In this document: positions 1-12,651 of the stretch, in pieces
Layout of the letters: each line of letters opens with the position of its first letter
Position numbering within the stretch: the first letter of the stretch is position 1
Origin: Membranipora membranacea
Taxonomy: Eukaryota > Bryozoa > Gymnolaemata > Cheilostomatida > Membraniporidae
Length of the DNA: 60,000 nt
Assembly: GCA_914767715.1 (NCBI GenBank)
Contig: OU612072.1
Span: 12,340,001-12,400,000 of the forward strand
Direction of reading: 5' to 3'
The notes under the pieces: model-generated
What the model saw: the letters and a program-made list of their open reading frames with translations, nothing else
What the model was told of the DNA's origin: nothing
Databases searched by the model: none
Program-made: the position numbers and the translations under genes

Positions 1-2679
1 CAAAAATCGATAGGTACGGTCCTGGGGAAATTAGCCAATAATTGGGCAGTATTCTTTACTCGTTTAGAAACGCTTGAAACACCGTTTTGAGGTTCGAAAT
101 TACATCCATATATCTCATATAAAATATTAGCTCCCTGTGACGATGCGTATTCTGTCGAGGTATTTTGTAAGAAATCGACAGTCGAAAGGTACGGTCCTGG
201 GGAAATTAGCCAATAATTGGGCAGAATTCTTTACTCGCTTAGAAACGCTTGCAACACTGTTTTGAGGTTCGAAATGACGTCCCTATATCTCATATAAAAT
301 ATTAGCTCCTTGTGACGATGCGTATTCTGTCAAGGTATTTTGTAAGAAATCGACAGAAATCGATAGGTACGGTCCTGGGGAAATTAGCCAATAATTGGGC
401 AGAATTCTTTACTCGCTTAGAAACGCTTGCAACACTGTTTTGAGGTTCGAAATGACGTCCCTATATCTCATATAAAATATTAGCTCCTTGTGACGATGCG
501 TATTCTGTCGAGGTATTTTGTAAGAAATTGACAAAAATCGATAGTACGGTCCTGGGGAAATTAGCCAATAATTGGACAGGGTTCTTTACTCGCTTAAAAA
601 CGCTTGAAACACTGATTTGAGGTTCGAAATGACGTCCCTATATCTCATATAAAATATTAACTCCCTGTGACGATGCGTATTCTATCGAGGTATTTTGCAA
701 GAAATTGACAAAAATCGATAGTATGGTCCTGGGGAAATTAGCCAATAATTGGGCAGAATTCCTTACTCGTTTAAAAACGCTTGAAACACTGTTTTGAGGA
801 TCGAAATGACATCCCTATATCTCATATAAAATATTAACTCCCTGTGACGATGCGTATTCTATCGAGGTATTTTGCAAGAAATTGACAAAAATCGATAGTA
901 TGGTCCTGGGGAAATTAGCCAATAATTGGGCAGAATTCCTTACTCGTTTAGAAACGCTTGAAACCCTGTTTTGAAGTTCGCAATGACGTCCCTATATCTC
1001 ATATAAAATATTAGGTCCCTGTGACGATGCGTATTCTATCGAGGTATATTGCAAGAAATTAACAAAAATCGATAGGTACGGTCCCGGGGATATTAGCCAA
1101 TAATTGGGCAGAATTCCTTACTCGCTTAGAAACGCCTAAAACTCTGTTTTGAGGTTCGCAATGACGTCCCTACATCTCATATAAAATATTAGCTCCCTGT
1201 GACAAATGCGTATTCTATCGAGGTATTTTGCAAGAAATTGACAAAAATCGATAGTACGGTCTTGGGGAAATTAGCCAATAATTGGACAGAGTTCTTTACT
1301 CGCTTAAAAACGCATGAAACACTGATTTGAGGTTCGAAATGACGTCCATATATCTCATATAAAATATTGGCTCCCTGTGACGATCCATATTCTGTCGAGG
1401 TATTTTGTAAGAAATCGACAGAAATCGATAGGTACGGTCCTTTGGAAATTAGCCAATAATTGGGCAGAATTCTTTACTCGCTTAGAAACGCTTGAAACTC
1501 TGTTTTAAGGTTCGAAATGACCTCCCTTCGTCCAATATAAAATATTAGCTCTCTGTGACGATGCGTATTCTGTCGAGGTATTTTGTAAGAAATTGACAAA
1601 AATCGATAGTACGGTCCTGGGGAAATTAGCCAATAATTGGACAGAGTTCTTTACTCGCTTAAAAACGCTTGAAACACTGATTTGAGGTTCGAAATGACGT
1701 CCCTATATCTCATATAAAATATTAACTCCCTGTGACGATGCGTATTCTATCGAGGTATTTTGCAAGAAATTGACAAAAATCGATAGTATGGTCCTGGGGA
1801 AATTAGCCAATAATTGGGCAGAATTCCTTACTCGTTTAAAAACGCTTGAAACACTGTTTTGAGGATCGAAATGACATCCCTATATCTCATATAAAATATT
1901 AACTCCCTGTGACGATGCGTATTCTATCGAGGTATTTTGCAAGAAATTGACAAAAATCGATAGTATGGTCCTGGGGAAATTAGCCAATAATTGGGCAGAA
2001 TTCCTTACTCGTTTAGAAACGCTTGAAACCCTGTTTTGAAGTTCGCAATGACGTCCCTATATCTCATATAAAATATTAGGTCCCTGTGACGATGCGTATT
2101 CTATCGAGGTATATTGCAAGAAATTGACAAAAATCGATAGTACGGTCCTGGGGAAATTAGCCAATAATTGGACAGAGTTCTTTACTCGCTTAAAAACGCT
2201 TGAAACACTGATTTGAGGTTCGAAATGACGTCCCTATATCTCATATAAAATATTAACTCCCTGTGACGATGCGTATTCTGTCGAGGTATTTTGTAAGAAA
2301 TCGACAAAAATCGATAGTACGGTCTTTGGGAAATTAGCCAATAATTGGACAGAGTTCTTTACTCGCTTAAAAACGCTTGAAACACTGATTTGAGGTTCGA
2401 AATGACGTCCATATATCTCATATAAAATATTGGCTCCCTGTGACGATCCATATTCTGTCGAGGTATTTTGTAAGAAATCGACAGAAATCGATAGGTACGG
2501 TCCTTTGGAAATTAGCCAATAATTGGGCAGAATTCTTTACTCGCTTAGAAACGCTTGAAACACTGTTTTGAGGTTCGAAATGACGTCCCTATATCTCATA
2601 TAAAATATTAGCTCCTTGTGACGATGCGTATTCTGTCGAGGTATTTTGTAAGAAATCGACAGAAATCGATAGGTACGGT
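1..2679. repeat. 178-bp satellite array, part 1 (about 15 units)
   Basis: Head-to-tail repeats of a unit of about 178 bp. Landmarks in each unit are GGTACGGTCCTGGGGAAATT, AATTGGGCAGAATTC, CGCTTAGAAACGCTTGAAAC and CCCTATATCTCATATAAAAT. Units differ by scattered substitutions and 1-2 base indels. Because 178 is not a multiple of three, apparent reading frames are accidental. The array continues after the LTR insertion (3476-4597) and recurs at 9944-12226 and 40258-41727. Confidence 0.97.
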
Positions 2680-3475
2680 TGTGAGATCTCAAGTTCTCAC
2701 AGCTCAGGAGATTTCAGATAACGAGAATGGAGCCAGGTGATACCGGTTGACGTCAACCACTGCAGAATAATGTATATAATTAAAGTCCAACCTCCGCCTT
2801 TTAGGCGCTGACATTTAAATGATATAGATAATTAAAGACTTTTTATCAGAAACAAAATCTGGATCAAATCTCCGCTTTTGTCAAGAGGATGGGCGGATGC
2901 AATTTCCGGTTTTTTGGCCATGCGCGCCCGCCGTGGTGAACCCCTGTGCATATAAAAACCGGGGGAACATCAAGGCAAGTCAGTTCTTTTTGGAGAGCCC
3001 TCAGCAGCATATCACTCTGCAATATTTTGATATTACTATTTTGGAGCGTATTACTATTATTTTGGAGCATATTACCATTTTGGAGCATACTACGACTTAC
3101 TGTTTTGGAGTTGACCTATTCTGACCTTTTGCACAGGAAACTTTGACGGTATGATAGAGCATGGTTTATTTTTTACAATGACTGTTTAAACTTATTTCCA
3201 CCATTTAATCAAAATAAAGTCTTATTTTAATGTCGGAAGGCATCTCAACTTTGAGTCATTAGTAAATTGAACTAACATCTGCTTGTAAGAAAATTCTAAA
3301 GAACAATGTTGTGAATAAATTTGATTAGGTAAACAAAACACTTTTTGTATGGAGTTGCCTTCTTCCTCAACCGGAAGAAGTTAACTCCATACAAAATAAA
3401 CATGAGCCAAATGAATAAAATAGTGGTGTCTGTTCTGCTCGGGTATCCGGCCCCAAGTGGGTCGAATATGCGACA
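2680..3475 (+). mobile_element. solo LTR inserted in the satellite
   Basis: A 796-bp sequence interrupts one satellite unit. It begins TGTGAGATC and ends GCGACA (TG...CA ends) and is flanked by the duplicated target CGGT at 2676-2679 and 3476-3479. Inside are a TATA box (TATAAAA, 2951-2957) and a later AATAAA (3213-3218), the order expected of U3-R-U5. There is no gag or pol and no second LTR, so it looks like the product of LTR-LTR recombination. A hairpin lies at 3343-3396, and an ATTTTGGAGCATATTAC-like motif repeats at about 3033-3109. Orientation follows the TATA box and poly(A) signal. The TSD size would suit Ty3- or Bel-type elements, but the superfamily cannot be set from an LTR alone. 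Confidence 0.8.
3343..3396. repeat. hairpin within the solo LTR
   Basis: An inverted repeat: TTTTGTATGGAGTT pairs with AACTCCATACAAAA, and a second pair, CTTCTTCC with GGAAGAAG, lies inside it around a short loop. It sits downstream of the LTR poly(A) signal. Confidence 0.7.
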
Positions 3476-4597
3476 CGGTCCTGGGGAAATTAGCCAATAA
3501 TTGGGCAGAATTCTTTACTCGCTTAGAAACGCTTGAAACACTGTTTTGAGGTTCGAAATGACGTCCCTATATCTCATATACAATATTAGCTCCCTGTTAC
3601 GATGCATATTCTGTTGAGGTATATTGTAAGTTATCGACAAAAATCGAAAGGTACGGGCCAGGGGAAATTAGCCAATAATTGGGCAGAATTCTTTACTCGT
3701 TTAGAAACGCTTGAAACACTGTTTTGAGGTTCGAAATGATGTCAATATATCTCATATAAAATATTAGCTCCCTGTGACAATCCCCATTCTGTCGAGGTAT
3801 TTTGTAAGAAATCGTCAAAAATCGATAGGTACGGTCCATGGGAAATTAGCCAATAATTGGGCAGAATTCTTTACTCGCTTAAAAACGCTTGAAACACTGA
3901 TTTGAGGTTCGAAATGACGTCCATATATCTCATATAAAATATTGGCTCCCTGTGACGATCAATATTCTGTCGAGGTATTTTGTAAGAAATCGACAGAAAT
4001 CGATAGGTACGGTCCTTTGGAAATTAGCCAATAATTGGGCAGAATTCTTTACTCGCTTAGAAACGCTTGAAACTCTGTTTTAAGGTTCGAAATGACCTCC
4101 CTTCGTCCAATATAAAATATTAGCTCTCTGTGACGATGCGTATTCTGTCGAGGTATTTTGTAAGAAATCGACAAAAATCGATAGGTACGGTCCTTGGGAA
4201 ATAAGCCAAGAATTTTGGAGAATTCTTTACTCGTTTAAAAACGCTTGAAACACTGTTTCGAGGATCGAAATGACGTCCCTATATCTCATATAATATATTC
4301 GCTCCCGTGAGGATCCGTATTCTGTCGAGGTAGTTTGTGAGAAATCGACAAAAATCGATAGGTTCGTTCTTGGGGAAATTAGCCAAAAATTGGGCAGAAT
4401 TCTTCACTTGCTTAGAAACGCTTGAAACTCTGTTTTGAGGTTCGAAATGACGTCCTTATATCTCATATAAAATATTAGCTCCCTGTTACGATGCGTATTC
4501 TGTCGAGGTGTTTTGCAAGAAATCGACAAAAAATCGATAAAAACGGTCCTTGGGAAATTAGCCAATAATTGGGCAGAATTCTTTACTCGCTTAGAAA
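3476..4597. repeat. 178-bp satellite array, part 2 (about 6 units)
   Basis: Continuation of the first array after the LTR. The units here are more diverged, including a variant with CTTTGGAAATTAGCC and CCTCCCTTCGTCCAATAT at about 4013-4110 that matches the unit at about 1437-1540. The array stops inside a unit, just after CTCGCTTAGAAA. The A1 segmental duplication begins at that point. Confidence 0.95.
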
Positions 4598-7500
4598 TTT
4601 TTTGCTAATTTATGGTTAAGGTTATCTGATTGGGTTTAAGTAATGGCTAATTCTTGGTGACATTGACATAGGTAATACAGAAAAGCATTACCACACACTT
4701 GGCTTGACACCTATAAGCTATATGCAAGGACGTAAAATTTCACTAATTGATTCAAGTTCCTCATTTGTAAACAGATTAATCATTGGTAGCATATTAATGT
4801 CAAAAAAGAGGAACCGATGCAATGCAGTGCCAGACTTCAATGTGTAAATGGGACAAATCAATCAATAAGTTTTTTCTTTGTTTATTTATTCCAAGCCGCT
4901 ACTCAGAGATAATGTATGAATAAAGGAGAATTCTTTGTTGTGTGACAGTCTTAGCTTTTCATCGCCAGAAGACAACGAGCAAAAATCTCTTCAGATCTTG
5001 ATTAGTACAATGACAGGGAACTGCACTGAGAGGAACGGAGGAAAAGATAAAATTGATCAGAAGATAAAGTATTATCAAATGCTCATATTAGTAATAACTA
5101 TTCTAGTGATTGGATGTATGACTTTACTTGCTACGATTTATGTAACAGATGGTCATGTGATCGGTATCAGGGCACAACCATGTGCACAGAGAAAAGTTCA
5201 GGAAAAACAGGTGAGCGATTCAAAAATCGATATTGACGATGCCACCTTTCGTCTACATAAGTTGTTCTAATTCCGATTTTTTAACCAGGCTTCTCACTAG
5301 TAGTCATTTCACAATCAAGCCTGTTTATGACAAAACAGAGGTTGGGCTGCCTAAAGATGGACACAAGTTGCCCAAAACTCCGCATACTGAGGGTGTGATA
5401 CATCCTAGAATGCATCCTATAGGTGAGGCCATGGTGGACCTCCTGATTGTGAGATCTTAGCCAATAGATGGAGAAACGAGAAGTGATTCAGTATTTCCTT
5501 TGATTATACTCATTGGGCTGTTTATCCTGTGATTTGAACTTTATATGGTTCAGTTGCTCACTTGTATTTTTGTGCTCAGGTAAACACAGCTTTTGAGAGC
5601 GACCAAAACAGAGAAAAGAGGAACAGTTACGGTACCGACAGAGGGCGACAATCTAGTCCAAAGATCTCTCCTGACAGATTCTGTCCGTCATGGTGCGGAG
5701 CAACAACGACTGAAACCCCAGTACAGTCAATAATGACATCCGGAGTGGTGAGAACTCAAGAAGTATATGTTTGTTTTCATAGGTCCTTAGTAAAAAGGGT
5801 TCATTAATGACAAGCTATGACAATAATTATGCATAAATTTTGCGTAAGAGCTGCATTTTTGTTTTGCTTCTTTGCGTAAGGCTATATTAAACTGCTGTTC
5901 AAACAAACCAATATGGGAATTTGAAACCTTTCCATTATTTTGGTAAGATGCTTGTTAAGTTTTGATGTCAAAAACTGGAATCCCTAACACGCTGAAGAAG
6001 TAAAACGATTGACCTTATCACTTTTGGGTCAGTCAGGCCTCATATATGCCACAAGGTGTTGTTGCGGATGTAAACTTTGACCATGGCCTGTTTATCGATA
6101 TTTTATAACAAGCGTATAGGTTGATGGCTGACCAAGTAGTTTTGTTGCGGATGCAAAGAAGTGGTAATACATTATGGTACTATGGTATTATGATACTTGA
6201 TATCTTGCGTCATAGATTTAATTGAAATTGAAGATATATTTTACACTATTACTCAGTGAATTAGGATCGAACATAGGTGATACTGTAACAACAGTATGAC
6301 ACCACAGTTATCTAGTGCAAACCATTTTTACTTTGATATTTTGTACACCTATTAATCAACTTGGCCATCCTATTCTTATCTTCATTTCCAGGTATTTCCA
6401 TCTATTCTTATTCCGGGCTGCGAACAAGTGAGTGCTGTAACAACATGCTGTGGGGTAAATCCGAGACTGAACTGCCAATGTGTGACAGACTAAATTCAAT
6501 TCTAGAAAGGAAGGGAAGGTAAGTCCAATTCTCTGCATTATTATATCACAGGCTCCCGATAGTGCAATACAAGTAACAAGCACTTCCAGGAGACTGTGAC
6601 ATCATAAATCAGAGAATGGGAGACACCTTCCCTTATCAGAGGCACTTTTTCCACCACCAATAATTCATGCCAAGTAGAGCATTGAATTTTTTTACCATGA
6701 AAATCTTACAAAACTGCCGACTGGTTTTTTTAATACTTTTTCTGTCATCATAATAATAAAAGACTTTCATTACGTAGTTGTATGGTACTGTAACATGCAT
6801 TGGTATATAAATATGAAAAGGCTGTTCATGATAAAAGGTATTCAATCAACAATTCTTACTCTTTCAAAAAGAAAAGAATTATCTCGTGTGGAACGTACAG
6901 CAATATCTGAAACCATTTGTGTCATTTCATGTTTATGGCCTGTTTCAGCTTGTCAAGGCAAAGGGTGCTAGAAACCTGCTGTGAAGCAGAGAGTGATTCC
7001 AAGCATTTATTTTTCATTTTATGATCTGGGATAATCTTCTACTCCTAAAGATGTAAAAACAAAATCGCAACAAATATACACTTATGAAGTACTGTGAATT
7101 GACAGTAGAAGTATTATCTTTTAATTTTGTTGACCTTGAAATATTCCAATAATATCAATGTTTGACCTAGTTCAAATCTCGGTGAAGCCAGAATTTCATC
7201 TTCACAAACTATGTACAATGTGAAAAGCAAGGAGGACCATAGGAGAACCCCTAATTTTGTTTATGGATATACCACAATGAGAATTAGCGCATTTTCTCTC
7301 AGCGCGAGATGACCTAGTTTGTTTTATATGTAAATGGTTTTGGGTTTTGCTACTCCCCTCCCCCCCCCCCTCTTGATCCATACTGACCAGAACGAGCGAT
7401 TGAAACCAACAATGATGACAATATTGAATGAATATCCTGTCACATACCACACCGTTTTTGACCACTATTGGACACTTTACATTACAAAACTGCTAACGCC

Positions 7501-8388
7501 ACACCTAATGATGTAAGCAAGAGAAGACGACTACAAATTACCGCTAACTTCAATGAAATTAATACAACACTAGTATTATCATGAATGTGAAAATGCCTGC
7601 CAAAACTGTGGCATGTGTTCATCATAAGCCAAGCAATAAGTATATGCACGTGGCTAATATGCAGCAGTTAGAGCTTGAGTCAGTAGCATTTTGACTGTCG
7701 AGCAGAGCTGTAGCATTTAGGCTGTACCTCAGAAAAGTATAATTTTGCATGGCGACGCAGAGTAATAATATTTTGACCGACCAGTATCATTGTGATGTCA
7801 CGCAGCAGAGTAACATTTTTAAACCTGTATTAATTCAACAGCCGCTGAATTAACATAATAAAATGAATATATTCAAATAATTTTACATCAAACATTCATA
7901 TACTTACCGAGAGCCAATGAGAGGAATAGTTCAGGTCAGATTATTTAAGGACGCAGTTTAATTTTTAATGATATATATATATATTCTTTTAATTGAATTT
8001 TAAATTTAATAGTCAGGGTAATTCAATGATAGATCAAATTTTAACTGATTCATTTGTATGGTTGCCAATGTCTGGTTTACACAAATTGGGCATTACACCT
8101 ACCTGGCAAACAGTAGTCACAATTGTGTGGTCAGTGACTACACACATATGCATAGCAACAAGAGTTCAGTTAACGACAGCCTTGTTGGTGCCTCTGTATC
8201 CCCAGAGCTAAAATATTGAATAAATTTCAGCAGCTCAGTCATTCAAATAGATATTTTGTTGAGTTAAATATATTGTGCAATCATTTGAGAATTTTGATAC
8301 AACAGGAAGTGCAGTATCACATTATCATGGAATCGGTAAAGACAGTTTGAAGCTTGTGATAATTATAAGTCAACTGCATACTAAAACA
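4596..8388 (+). repeat. segmental duplication, copy 1 (carries A1)
   Basis: Matches 25029-28836 at an offset of 20433 bases through the gene, drifting slightly downstream through small indels. By eye only isolated substitutions and short indels separate the copies, in introns and flanks as well as exons. The left edge falls inside a satellite unit and the right edge inside GTCAACTG...CTAAAACA. The non-coding part after A1 (6494-8388) holds a poly(C) tract near 7363 and an (AT)n tract near 7971; I see no further gene in it. Confidence 0.95.
5010..6493 (+). CDS. A1: membrane-tethered Cys-rich secreted protein
   Basis: Three exons, 5010-5210, 5580-5747 and 6392-6493, joined at phase 0 with donors GTGAGC and GTGAGA and CAG acceptors, encode about 156 residues. 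Exon 1 gives a charged tail (1-23), a transmembrane helix (about 24-45) and the TDG motif. Exon 2 has NREKR (77-81), a canonical R-x-K-R furin-type site. The predicted mature peptide (82-156) carries seven Cys, including FCPSWC, TTCCG and NCQCVTD at the end. The start is chosen because A4 has the same ATGACAGG; upstream frame extension lacks an ATG. Orientation is likely type II with release by a proprotein convertase. It has no Gly-X-Y repeats, yet exon layout and C-terminus tie it to the collagen-like B genes. AATAAA lies at 6755. Function is unknown; a matrix or secreted peptide role is inferred. Confidence 0.75.
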
Positions 8389-8389
8389 T

Positions 8390-8458
8390 GCTGGGCCGTT
8401 TTGGGCCGCGGGCCGTTTTGGGCCTCAGGCTGTTTATGGCCGCGGGCCGTTTTGGGCG
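8390..8458. repeat. short GC-rich GGGCCGTTTTGGGCC repeat
   Basis: Three to four imperfect copies of a GGGCCGTTTTGGGCCGC-like unit in otherwise AT-rich DNA. It sits exactly between the end of the A1 duplication and the start of the next shared block (8464), so it marks a junction. Confidence 0.8.
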
Positions 8459-8463
8459 ATTTC

Positions 8464-9943
8464 CGTCACAAGTCACATCATTCATAGGCATTTACAATGG
8501 TGTGGAACAGGTGCACACTATTGTGAGCAAAGTTGACTGCGGATAACGGCCAGCAATTTGGTTGATACAGTGGGTTTTGGTTATCACTTCCCTGCATCAT
8601 TATTCTTATATTAATATTCTTCCCGCATACCAGAGCTTGTTTGGTTTAAGATTAGCTGGAGCTTACGATTCCAAAAGATACATGACAATTTTACCTACAA
8701 GAGCTGTGAATCAAGTTTCTAAAAAAAATTTTATCATACGATTCTTTGTTGCTTGGCTTGTATCTTGAAGGCTCATCACTATGAGATGGACCAACCCATC
8801 CAATCAAATAAGGATACACATATTATTCAATGTATGCTTTGACTGCAACAAAAGATATTTGAAAGTAAAGCTTGATGATTTCGTTAGACAAAGTGATTTA
8901 TTATGAATATCAATTGGAATTTTGTGCAGACTTTGTTGAAGGCAATGATGCCTCATAACCGTATTGACTCCAACCTGGATAGTGACAGACCATCTAATTT
9001 GAGTTTTATGTGCTCTTGGCAACAATACTTTAAACTGTTTGAGCTGCGACACGAACAGACCACATTTAGCCGAGTTGCGCTACATGTTGTTTATATGTAG
9101 CCGAGCTCCGCCACTCCAATTTATTTTTGCTCTGGTAGCAGTTCTTCTACTGTAGTTGTCAGTTCCACCTAGAAAGATTTGCAATGTACTTTTTGTACAG
9201 ATTCTGCTAAATAGCAGAGGTACTTTTGATATATGTTCAAACGGTACGAATCAGATCAAGCTTGTGGTTCGGCTCGGGGCTGCCCCCCAGGCTTTGCAGG
9301 TTGGGTAATTATATATGGGTCAATTCTAAACAATTCTAGAATTGTTCAGAATTGTCCAACAATTCTTGGGCATGAAAGGCAGTGGAAGTGATAGACTGTG
9401 TCAAGTGCGACATTGATGACATTTTATTTCCATACCATTCATGTACTTAGCTAACCAGAAAGCTTATTAAACTGTAAAAACACAACTGGCGAAGTAAATT
9501 TTTTTCTTATTGCCTTATGGGTATCCATTAATTTCTTCTTTTTTCCATATCCTCACATATATGTCGATCTTATCCTTTGACAGGTCAGTAAAAGATCACT
9601 AAAAAAAAAAAAAAATTCTAAGTTCAAATCTGCAGTTTTTACTCCGAGAAGCATCAGATTACAAATCAATTCATCACACTTGCTGAATAAGCTATACGTG
9701 CTCATCTTATAGTCTTAGTCTATGATAGTGTGGATTAGAAAGCTAGACATGAGGGAAAATGTCTATGACTGCAATCAATCTGAATAAAACTGCAATCATA
9801 CCAATTAATACCAAAAAAATACCAAACCAAACTCAAAATAATCATAATACGCATTTAATTTTCAGAGAAATTTGATAGGACCACCAAACTATCACTTCAA
9901 GGAATTTTATGACTTGAAATGCCGCTATCATAAATGCCACAAA
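8464..9943 (+). repeat. duplicated non-coding block, copy 1
   Basis: Matches 35062-36389, the upstream region of A4, and its second half (about 9383-9850) also matches 30360-30840 upstream of A3. Copy 1 has about 145 extra bases (roughly 8979-9123) missing from the 35-kb copy. At 9943, after CCACAAAACC, similarity stops and satellite begins, whereas in the 35-kb copy the sequence runs on to the A4 promoter. No gene is evident inside. Confidence 0.88.
9300..9385 (-). mobile_element. solo terminus of the long-inverted-repeat element family
   Basis: Contains GGTTGGGTAATTATATATGG, the palindrome CAATTCTAGAATTG and ends CTTGGGCATGAAAGGCAGTGG. The same terminus, slightly changed, is found at 35740-35829 and at both outer ends of the element at 48575-52934. 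No internal part of that element follows, so it is a fragment or a short relative. Confidence 0.55.
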
Positions 9944-12226
9944 ACCAATAATTGGGCAGAATTCTTTACTCGCTTAGAAACGCTTGAAACTCTGTTTTGA
10001 GGTTCGAAATGACGTCCCTTTATCTCATATAAAATATTAGCTCCCTGTGACGACGCGTATTCTGTCCAGGTATTTTGTAAGAAATCGCCAAAAACGATAA
10101 GTACGGTCCTGGGGAAATTAGCCAATAGTTGGGCAAAATTCTTTACTCGCTTAGAAACGCTTGAAACTCTGTTTTGAGGTTCGCAATGACGCCCCTATAT
10201 CTCATATAGAATATTAGCTACCTGTAAAGATGCGTATTCTACCGAAGTATTTTGTAATGAATTGACAAAAATTGGGCAGAATTCCTTACACGCTTAGAAA
10301 CGCTTGAAAGTCTGTTTTGAGGTTCGCAGTGACGTCCCTATATCTCATATAAAATATTAGCTCCCTGTGACGATGCGTATTCTGTCGAGGTATTTTGTAA
10401 GAAATCGACAAAAATCGATAGGTACAGTCCTGGGGAAATTAGCCAATAATTGGGCAGAATTCTTTACTTGAGTAGAAACGCTTGAAACACTGCTTTGAGG
10501 TTCGAAATGACGTCCCTATGTCTCATATAAAATGTTAGCTCCCTGTGACGACGCGTATTCTGTCGAGGTATTTTGCAAAAAATCGACAAAAATTGAAAGG
10601 TACGGTCCTGGGGAAATTAGCCAATAATTGGGCAGAATTCTTTACTCGCTAAGAAACGCTTGAAACACTGTTTTGAGGTTTGAAATGACGTCCCTATATT
10701 TCATATAAAATATAAGCTCCCTGTGACGAGCGTATTCTGTCGAGGTATTTTGTAAGAAATCGACAAAAATCAATAGGTACGGTCCTGGGAAAATTAGCAA
10801 GAAATTGGGCAGAATTCCTTACTCGCTTAGAAACGCTTGAAACTCTGTTTTGATGTTCGAAATGACGCCCCTATATCTCATATAAAATATTAGCTCCCTG
10901 TGATGAGCGTATTCTCTCGAGGTGTTTTGTAAGAAATCGACAAAAATCGATAGGTACGGTCCTGGGGAAATTAGCCAATAATTGGGCAGAATTCTTTACT
11001 TGCTTAGAAACGCTTGAAACACTGCTTTGAGGTTCAAAATGACGTCCCTATATCTCATATAAATACTAGCTCCCTGTGACGATGCGTATTCTGTCGAGGT
11101 ATTTTGTAAGAAATCGACAAAAATCGATAGGTATGATCCTGGGGAAATTAGCCAATAATTGGGCAGAATTATTTACTTGCTTAGAAACGCTTGAAACACT
11201 GTATTGAGGTTTGAAATGACGTCCCTATATGTCATATAAAATATTAGCCCCCTGTGACGATGCGTATTCTGTGGAGGTATTTTGCAAAAAATCGACAAAA
11301 ATCGATAGGTACGGTCCTTGGGAAATTAGCCAATAATTGGGCAGAATTCTTTACTCGCTTAAAAACGCTTGAAACACTGTTTTGAGGTTCGAATTGACGT
11401 CCATATATCTCATATAAAATATTAGCTCCCTGTGACGATGCGTATTCTGTCGAGGTATTTTGTAAGAAATCGACAAAAATCAATAGGTACGGTCCTGGGA
11501 AAATTAGCAAATAATTGGGCAGAATTCTTTACTCCCTTAGAAACACTTAAAACACTGTTTTGAGGTTTGAAATGACGTCCCTATATCTCATATAAAATAT
11601 TAGCTCCCTGTGGCGAGCGTATTTTGTCGAGGTATTTTGTAAGAAATCGACAAAAATCGATAGGTACGGTCCTGGGAAATTAGCCAATAGTTGGGCAGAA
11701 TTCTTTACTGGCTTAGAAACGCTTGAAACTCTGTTTTGAGGTTCGAAATGACGTCCCTATATCTCATATAAAATATTAGCACCCTGTGACAACGCGTATT
11801 CTGCCGAGGTATTTTGCAAGAAATCGACAAAAATGGAAAGGTATGGTCCTGGGGAAATTAGCCAATAATTGGGCAGAATTCTTTACTTGCTTAGAAACGC
11901 TTGAAACACTGTTTTGAGGCTCGAAATGACGTCCCTATATCTCATATAAAATATTAGCTCCCTCTGACGATGCGTATTCTGTCGAGGTTTTTCGTAAGAA
12001 ATCGACAAAAATCAATAGGTACGGTCGTGGGGAAATTAGCCAATATTTGGGCAGAATTCTTTACTCGCTTAGAAACGCTTGAAACACTGTTTTGAGGTTC
12101 GAAATGACGTCCCTTTATCTCATATGAATATTAGCTCCCTGTGACGATGCGTATTCTGTCGAGGTTTTTTGTAAGAAATCGACAAAAATCGATAGGTACG
12201 GTCCTGGGGACATTAGCCAATAATTT
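9944..12226. repeat. 178-bp satellite array 2 (about 13 units)
   Basis: Same unit as array 1. The first unit begins at CCAATAATTGGGCAG and the last ends at GCCAATAATT, so the array begins and ends near the same phase of the unit. One unit near 10260 has lost the stretch from the TCGATAGG part to CCAATA. It truncates the duplicated block on its left. Confidence 0.96.
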
Positions 12227-12651
12227 ATTAAAAATGTTTGAAACAATCCATCTCCATTTAAAAATTTAAACCAATAGATCAATATTATATATAACTTACT
12301 CAACAGAAAATGATTTGGACATATACTCACAAATAACAAAGCATTGTTATTAAATATAATTAGGTTTGAGATGAGGGCCCACTTTGGTGAACTCTGAAAT
12401 GCATGAACTCTATTAAAGAGGGAAATAATTATGCAGATTTTTGTATAATTTTGATTAATCAATTTGCTCCCAGATGGCGACACAAACCACAATAAATTGG
12501 TAAAACTACATAATCATAGCAGCGGTTTTTTCCTTGGGGGATCTTTCCTGTGTTATTTCCCTGGAAAATAATCAATCATGGGAAAATTTTGGCAATTGAT
12601 GACAAAGGATGATGAAATCCTGTCCTATCAACTAATATTTTTTCTTTGCAG
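12227..12651. other. AT-rich spacer
   Basis: Non-coding sequence between the satellite and the candidate exon at 12652. It ends in a pyrimidine-rich acceptor-like tract, TTTTTTCTTTGCAG. I see nothing else that can be named. Confidence 0.6.

Noticed and set aside
1-4597. CRISPR-like array
   Set aside because: Units are 178 bp, joined directly with no spacers, and the surroundings are eukaryotic.
6356-6845. Minus-strand open frames downstream of A1, conserved downstream of A2
   Set aside because: Conservation reflects recent DNA duplication, not coding constraint. One overlaps exon 3 of A1 on the other strand, and a base-level indel changes the second.
9928-12226. Recurrent minus-strand open frames in the satellite with similar peptides
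   Set aside because: They arise because one repeat unit happens to be open on that strand; the 178-bp period shifts frame each unit and the frames break in most units.
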